From contig NZ_VFPE01000004.1 of the NCBI RefSeq assembly GCF_006783905.1, forward strand, positions 1 to 64,000: a stretch of DNA of 64,000 bases, read 5' to 3'. The notes beneath the pieces were generated by a model. The model was not told the origin of the DNA. It worked only from the letters and a program-made list of their open reading frames with translations, and made no database searches. Numbering within the stretch: the first letter of the stretch is position 1; each line of letters opens with the position of its first letter. Below, piece after piece: positions 59,985-64,000 of the stretch. The DNA comes from Microbacterium kyungheense (GTDB lineage: Bacteria > Actinomycetota > Actinomycetes > Actinomycetales > Microbacteriaceae). Both the position numbers and the translations under genes were made by a program.

Positions 59985-61690
59985 GACGCGTCGCTGGGGC
60001 TCTTCCGCTCAGCACCCGAGACTGCTGCCCTGGCTTCGGCGTTCCTGCTGGCCCGGTCCGGTGTGCCATTATGCGGTGAAGCTGTCTCAGACGACGTGTT
60101 GAGGAGCCGTCGAAGCTCCTCGACCGTCCCGGGCGCGACATCGGCGGTCTCGGGACGCGGGGTCGTCGGCTCGGTCGAACGCGCCGACACATAGTAGGCG
60201 GAGTACGTCTTGGGCAGCTTGCGGCGCCCACGGTTCGCCACGACGCCGATGACCTCGGCTCCGGCCGCCCGCAGCGCGGCGACCGCGTCGGCGAGCATCA
60301 CCCGGTCGGTCCTGCGGATGGACGAGATCACGACAGCCCCGTCTGACTGCAGCGCGAGGAGCGCGGCATCCGCCATGCCCATCGCGGGAGGCGAATCGAT
60401 GATGACGATGTCAGCGAGACCGCGCAGATGCATGACGACATCACGGAGGACCGGGTGCGCCAGAAGATCTGCCGGGTCGGGCGGTTCAGCGCCTGCGGGC
60501 AGCAGCCGGAGACGGCGATACCGGGTGGTGTTCAGTCGCGCGTCGACCGCTCGCGGTTCGAGCGGCTCCCCCACTTCATGCTCCTGCAGAATGTCGGACA
60601 ACCCCTCGCCGTCTGCCGCGTCGTCGAAGTAGCGGCCGAGGTCCGGCCGGCGCAGGTCACCGCCCACCAGGATCACACTCTTGCCCGCGCGCGCCCACGC
60701 CATCGCCAGGTTCGCCGACACGAAGGACTTGCCGTCGCCGGGTTCCACGCTGGTGATCACCACCACCGCTTCACGTGGCGGCAGGAACACCTGCAGGGTG
60801 GATCTGAGCGTACGCAGTCGCTCACTCAGATCGGTCCGTTCATTGCGCGAGACGGGAAGCGGCGGTTTCATGCTCGACACGCCGCGGTCCCAGTTGAGCT
60901 CGCCGAGTGAACGCGTGTCGGCGATCGCCTCGATCTCGTCCTCGCCGCGCAGGCGATTGTCGAACTGGTCGCGGATGAGGGCGGCGGCGATGCCCACGAT
61001 CAGGCCGGTGGCGAGCGCCAGCAGCAGCACGATGACGGTCGAAGGCACCGTGGACTCGCCCGGGAGCGGGTTGGCCACGACCGCCGTGGCCGCACCGGCG
61101 TCGTTGACGCTTTCGATGGCGAGGTTGATCGACGTCATCTTCGACAGCGCAGTGGCGAGATTCGTCGCAGCGATCGAGTCCCCGGGGTTGTCCTTAACCG
61201 TCTGCTGAAGCGTCTGAGCAGTCTGAATCGCCTCGGTCTGCCGCTGCTGCAGCGTGGTGAGGGCCGAAGCCATCTGCGCGTCCACGTACGCGGAGTAGGA
61301 CGAGGCGAGTGCCGCGGCTCTTGCCTGCGATTCGCTGGGGGTCGATCCGGTCGCCGTGATCATCACACGAGCGAGCGCGCTGGAATCATCGACCTGTCCG
61401 GATACCGCGGCCCGCAGGGTGTCCGGGTCGTCGCCGGTCTGCTCAGCGGCGGGATCCATCACGGCGGAGGACGCCGCCGCTTCGAGGCCCACGTCCACCG
61501 CGACCCCGCCGACCTTTCCGGTGACGGCGCCTTCGGAGACCACATCACTGAGCCGGATGACCGCCTGGCTCTGGTAAGTGACCGTCCGGATCTGCAGATA
61601 CGCGAACGCCGTGAGGAGCGCGATCATCGTGACGGCGACGATGATCCACCAGCGCTTCCACAGCACATCGAGAATCTGTCGGAGCGTCAA
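59981..61690 (-). CDS. Polysaccharide co-polymerase / BY-type tyrosine kinase (Wzz + kinase)
   Basis: 569 aa. The Wzz part has helices at residues about 12-34 and 217-240 around an outer loop of about 180 residues. The kinase part has Walker A VEPGDGKSFVSANLA and Walker B IVIIDSPP. Walker A' reads ILVGGDLRRP, lacking the usual first Asp. The tail has a small Tyr group (TYSAYYVSAR) for autophosphorylation and a long disordered end. TTG 61690 is the start, with GGGGGACA upstream; no nearer ATG/GTG fits the first helix. It sets chain length and export activity of the glycan, partnered with the phosphatase downstream. Confidence 0.92.
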   Translation of the reverse strand: MTLRQILDVLWKRWWIIVAVTMIALLTAFAYLQIRTVTYQSQAVIRLSDVVSEGAVTGKVGGVAVDVGLEAAASSAVMDPAAEQTGDDPDTLRAAVSGQVDDSSALARVMITATGSTPSESQARAAALASSYSAYVDAQMASALTTLQQRQTEAIQTAQTLQQTVKDNPGDSIAATNLATALSKMTSINLAIESVNDAGAATAVVANPLPGESTVPSTVIVLLLALATGLIVGIAAALIRDQFDNRLRGEDEIEAIADTRSLGELNWDRGVSSMKPPLPVSRNERTDLSERLRTLRSTLQVFLPPREAVVVITSVEPGDGKSFVSANLAMAWARAGKSVILVGGDLRRPDLGRYFDDAADGEGLSDILQEHEVGEPLEPRAVDARLNTTRYRRLRLLPAGAEPPDPADLLAHPVLRDVVMHLRGLADIVIIDSPPAMGMADAALLALQSDGAVVISSIRRTDRVMLADAVAALRAAGAEVIGVVANRGRRKLPKTYSAYYVSARSTEPTTPRPETADVAPGTVEELRRLLNTSSETASPHNGTPDRASRNAEARAAVSGAERKSPSDAS

Positions 61691-61749
61691 AAGCTGTCCC
61701 CCATAGGCCTTGGTGGCCCCTGGCTACCACGGGACGCACGTGGTCTAGA

Positions 61750-62604
61750 TTACAGGCCTTCGTCGTATGCGTCATTGCGGTTCAGCGGCTGCACATCTTC
61801 GACCCTCACGGGGAAGGGTCGATGCACGGCGAACACCGAGACGACGGCCCCGAGCGTGCCGAGGATCAGGGCGACGGCCAACTGTGTCGTGCGGTCTCCG
61901 TCGCCGAGCAAGCCGACGGCCGCGACGAGGTACACGGCTGCCACCCCCATCGCCACCAGAGCGCTCACGGCCGTGACTCTGCGCGCCCGGGACGGCGGCG
62001 GAGCCGTCGCGCGGGCCACCGCGGCCAGCCCGCACGAGAGTGCCCCCGTGAGCAGAACGCCTCCCACGCTGTCGCTCGCACGATGCGCGAAGGACAGCAC
62101 CGACGCGAGGGCGACGAACGAGACGAGCGCGCCGAGTACGAGCACCAGCACACGCGACATCCATCGCGGTCGACACCAGATCGTCGCGATCGCCGCAGCC
62201 AGGGTGATCGCGGTGTGACCGCTGGGGAAGGTGTTGTGCGCGTAGGCGAAGTCGCCGAAGTACGGCCGCGGCAGGAGCTCCTTCATGAGGATCGAGGCGA
62301 AGGCCGTGAGGCCAACGAGCAGCGCCGCATAGACCACCGGGGGGATCCGGCGATCCACGACTGCCCCGATGGCGGCGACGACCGCCGCGCCCAGCACCCC
62401 ATAGAGCACCACATCGCGCCCGTCGTAGAACGCGAGCCATGCGTCGCTGCGAAGCCAGCTCATCACGCCGAGTGAGCCGGCATCGATCAACTGCCCGAGC
62501 GAGGTGCCGATCGCCGTCGCGTACAGAGCCACGAATCCTGCGGCGTACCAGCATGCCAGGATCGCGAACCGGCGAGGACGATTGGCCGCACCGGCGTCAG
62601 ACAC
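61750..62604 (-). CDS. PAP2-family membrane phosphatase
   Basis: 284 aa with about seven helices. PAP2 motifs are in order: KELLPRPYF, FPSGHTAI and SFAHRASDSVGG. The likely reaction is recycling of undecaprenyl pyrophosphate or dephosphorylation of a lipid intermediate at the outer face. GTG 62604 overlaps the upstream GT4 stop by 8 nt. A 59-nt gap separates it from the BY-kinase gene. Confidence 0.9.
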   Translation of the reverse strand: MSDAGAANRPRRFAILACWYAAGFVALYATAIGTSLGQLIDAGSLGVMSWLRSDAWLAFYDGRDVVLYGVLGAAVVAAIGAVVDRRIPPVVYAALLVGLTAFASILMKELLPRPYFGDFAYAHNTFPSGHTAITLAAAIATIWCRPRWMSRVLVLVLGALVSFVALASVLSFAHRASDSVGGVLLTGALSCGLAAVARATAPPPSRARRVTAVSALVAMGVAAVYLVAAVGLLGDGDRTTQLAVALILGTLGAVVSVFAVHRPFPVRVEDVQPLNRNDAYDEGL

Positions 62605-63706
62605 GCGCCGCTTCTTCCGCGACGACCGCGCGCAGGCGCGCCGCGAACCGCTCCTCCGAGAATCCGCCGGCGTGGTCGCGGATCGCTGATGCCGACCACG
62701 ATATGCGCAGCATGTCGTGCACGGCGGCTGCGATCGCCTCGGCATCCGGCCCGTCGAAGAACACCCCGTTGGTCCTCTCGACCACCGTGTCGAGGTAGCC
62801 GCCGTCGCGCAATGCGGCGGTCGGCTTGCCGAAGGATCCCGCCTCCAGCGGCGACAGGCCGAAATCCTCATAGGAAGCCGCGACGAGCCCCTCGCAGTTC
62901 TGGTAGAGCCAGTGCAGCTGAGCGTCCGAGACGCGACCGACGAGGTGGGTGGTCCCGGTGCGCGCGGCGAGCTCCGCGAGCCGCGCTCGCTCCGGTCCGT
63001 CGCCGACGACGACGAGCTCCGTGCCTCCCAGCGCGGCGACGGCCTCGATCACGTGGTCGACGTTCTTGTACGGGAGCAGGCGCGCGACGCACAGGACGAA
63101 CGGCCGCCCGACACCCGAAACGGGCTCGGCGTCGCCTGCGGCGACCGGCGCCGGGGGCGGAGCGAGCACTTCCGACTCGATGCCGTACGCCTCCCGGACA
63201 GCGGCCTGCACCACCGTCGAGTTGACCAGGTACCGATCTGCGCTGTGCGCTGCCGCCTGATCCCACTCACGCAACCCGGGACCGAGCACGCCGATCGCGG
63301 CTCGCACTGCCCGGCCGCGAGCACCGGCATCCTCTCGTCCGGCGTAGCGGTCGGACTGATAGAGCCAGCGGGCGGGCGCGTGGCAGTACACGACTTTTCG
63401 TCCGCTGGTGGGGATGCCGTGCGCCCAGCCGCTGGAGCTGGCGAGGAGCACGTCGGCGCCGACGTGATATCCAGAGACCGCCCGCGCAAGGAACGGCAGC
63501 GCGAGGCGATGATTCCGCCTCAGCACGCCCCAGCGGTCGATGGGCATGGTCCGGATGTCGGCATCCGCGAACTCGGGGAAGGTCCCCGCGGGGTCGTACA
63601 GCGTCGTGTGCAGCGGTGCGCCGGGGAACGCGCGGATCATCGCCAGGGCGACGCGTTCGGCGCCGCCGCGTTGCGTCACGTAGTCATGCGCGAGAGCAAT
63701 GTTCAC
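62597..63706 (-). CDS. GT4-family glycosyltransferase (WbaZ-like)
   Basis: 369 aa. It opens VNIALAHDYVTQRGGAERVA, a start shared by the WbaZ mannosyltransferase group. RKVVYCHAPARWLYQSDRY, VLCVARLLPYKNVDHVIEAV, LVVVGDGPERARLAELAAR and ASYEDFGLSPLEAGSFGKPT complete the GT-B fold. GTG 63706 is chosen by homology; GTG 63715 is possible. First gene of the minus-strand PAP2 unit, which may run on to the BY-kinase and phosphatase. Confidence 0.9.
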   Translation of the reverse strand: MNIALAHDYVTQRGGAERVALAMIRAFPGAPLHTTLYDPAGTFPEFADADIRTMPIDRWGVLRRNHRLALPFLARAVSGYHVGADVLLASSSGWAHGIPTSGRKVVYCHAPARWLYQSDRYAGREDAGARGRAVRAAIGVLGPGLREWDQAAAHSADRYLVNSTVVQAAVREAYGIESEVLAPPPAPVAAGDAEPVSGVGRPFVLCVARLLPYKNVDHVIEAVAALGGTELVVVGDGPERARLAELAARTGTTHLVGRVSDAQLHWLYQNCEGLVAASYEDFGLSPLEAGSFGKPTAALRDGGYLDTVVERTNGVFFDGPDAEAIAAAVHDMLRISWSASAIRDHAGGFSEERFAARLRAVVAEEAARV

Positions 63707-63817
63707 GTGGCCCACTTTCCACGACGGTTCGGGACGACGAATCACCCCGCGACCGGCATCCCCGAGGCCGGTACCCGGTCAGGATATCGGCCCGTGAGGC
63801 GGCGCGCACCAGTGGGC

Positions 63818-63823
63818 TAGTCT
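63818..63823 (+). promoter_or_regulatory. Probable -10 box of the right-edge gene
   Basis: TAGTCT, with a leader of about 50 nt ending in GGGGAGAAG before ATG 63879. Confidence 0.45.
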
Positions 63824-63878
63824 TCTGCCACGGCTGGTCGTGGGGCCTGGTCGCCGAGGCATTCTGGGGAGAAGCCGA

Positions 63879-64000
63879 ATGGGAACCACTGCGAGGCGTG
63901 TCGTCGCACTGCTGATGTGGGTCGCGGTCGCCGCCGTGGCCCTGTACCTGAGCCTTCAGCGCTACCGCGACGCGGTGGGCAGCGACATCGGCACGGACCT
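63879..64000 (+). CDS. N-terminal fragment of a membrane or secreted protein (cut by the window edge)
   Basis: 40 complete codons are visible. A short basic start (MGTTARRVV) is followed by one hydrophobic segment (ALLMWVAVAAVALYLSL) and then QRYRDAVGSDIGTDL. GGGGAGAAG lies 5 nt before the ATG, and the frame is open to the end. It is divergent from the GT4 at 62597-63706. Too little remains to name a family. Confidence 0.6.
   Translation, partial: MGTTARRVVALLMWVAVAAVALYLSLQRYRDAVGSDIGTD

Noticed and set aside
1..64000. CRISPR arrays, tRNA/rRNA genes, insertion sequences, prophage genes
   Set aside because: Read on both strands, I found no regularly spaced repeats, no tRNA-like cloverleaf ending, no transposase or integrase motif, and no terminal inverted repeats with target duplication.

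Overview
This is a high-GC actinobacterial window, most likely Microbacteriaceae and close to Microbacterium. The reasons are strong G/C third-position bias, an SCO7613-type giant membrane protein, an actinobacterial BY-kinase/low-Mr phosphatase pair, and many genes whose start codon sits exactly 6 nt after a TANNNT -10 box (leaderless-type starts). I see 56 protein genes (one cut by the right edge). I see no tRNA, rRNA, CRISPR array, insertion sequence or prophage gene, and no gene-free stretch longer than 300 bases. The longest gap is about 270 bases, before the priming glycosyltransferase.

Region 1 (1-10,250, minus strand) is a carbohydrate-uptake operon. In transcription order it holds an alpha/beta hydrolase, a solute-binding lipoprotein, two ABC permeases, a secreted 1155-aa glycoside hydrolase, a Gfo/Idh/MocA oxidoreductase and a LacI-type regulator. 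Two copies of a TGAAACCGGTT operator, before the hydrolase and before the binding protein, are the likely LacI targets. A long hairpin lies directly after the binding-protein stop codon. No ATPase for this importer is encoded here.

Region 2 (10,350-20,120) is mostly housekeeping or poorly known: CorA, a VOC protein, a WYL regulator with a RibD/DHFR-like reductase, an overlapping DUF2975 / small XRE / giant membrane protein trio, a double-ACT protein, a small hypothetical protein, and a secreted deacetylase with an InlB-like repeat. A 28-nt sequence occurs in frame in both the ACT gene and the deacetylase gene.

Region 3 (20,120-64,000) is a roughly 44-kb exopolysaccharide / surface-glycan locus. 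It carries a priming phosphoglycosyltransferase, about 16 glycosyltransferases (GT2, GT4, a GT4-GT2 fusion and a GT-D fold enzyme), an acyltransferase-3, a polysaccharide deacetylase, a GH16 lipoprotein and an LhgO-type oxidase. It also has two DegT aminotransferases, an epimerase, a sugar 3-dehydrogenase-like protein and a hexapeptide acetyltransferase, which together suggest an amino-sugar branch. Three FemAB/BioF2-like GNAT proteins and two tandem membrane-anchored acyl-CoA-dehydrogenase-fold proteins follow the same theme. Export and polymerisation are represented by a Wzm/Wzt ABC exporter with a long Wzt C-terminal domain and by a Wzy/ligase-like protein, with control by a Wzz/BY-kinase and a low-Mr tyrosine phosphatase. 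The locus is built from short units that repeatedly switch strand, many with their own promoter.

The most unusual part is 41,484-48,628: a hexapeptide acetyltransferase, two tandem GNAT paralogues, two tandem membrane-anchored flavoenzyme-like paralogues and a GT2 in one run. I infer an amino-sugar tailoring module acting at the inner face of the membrane.
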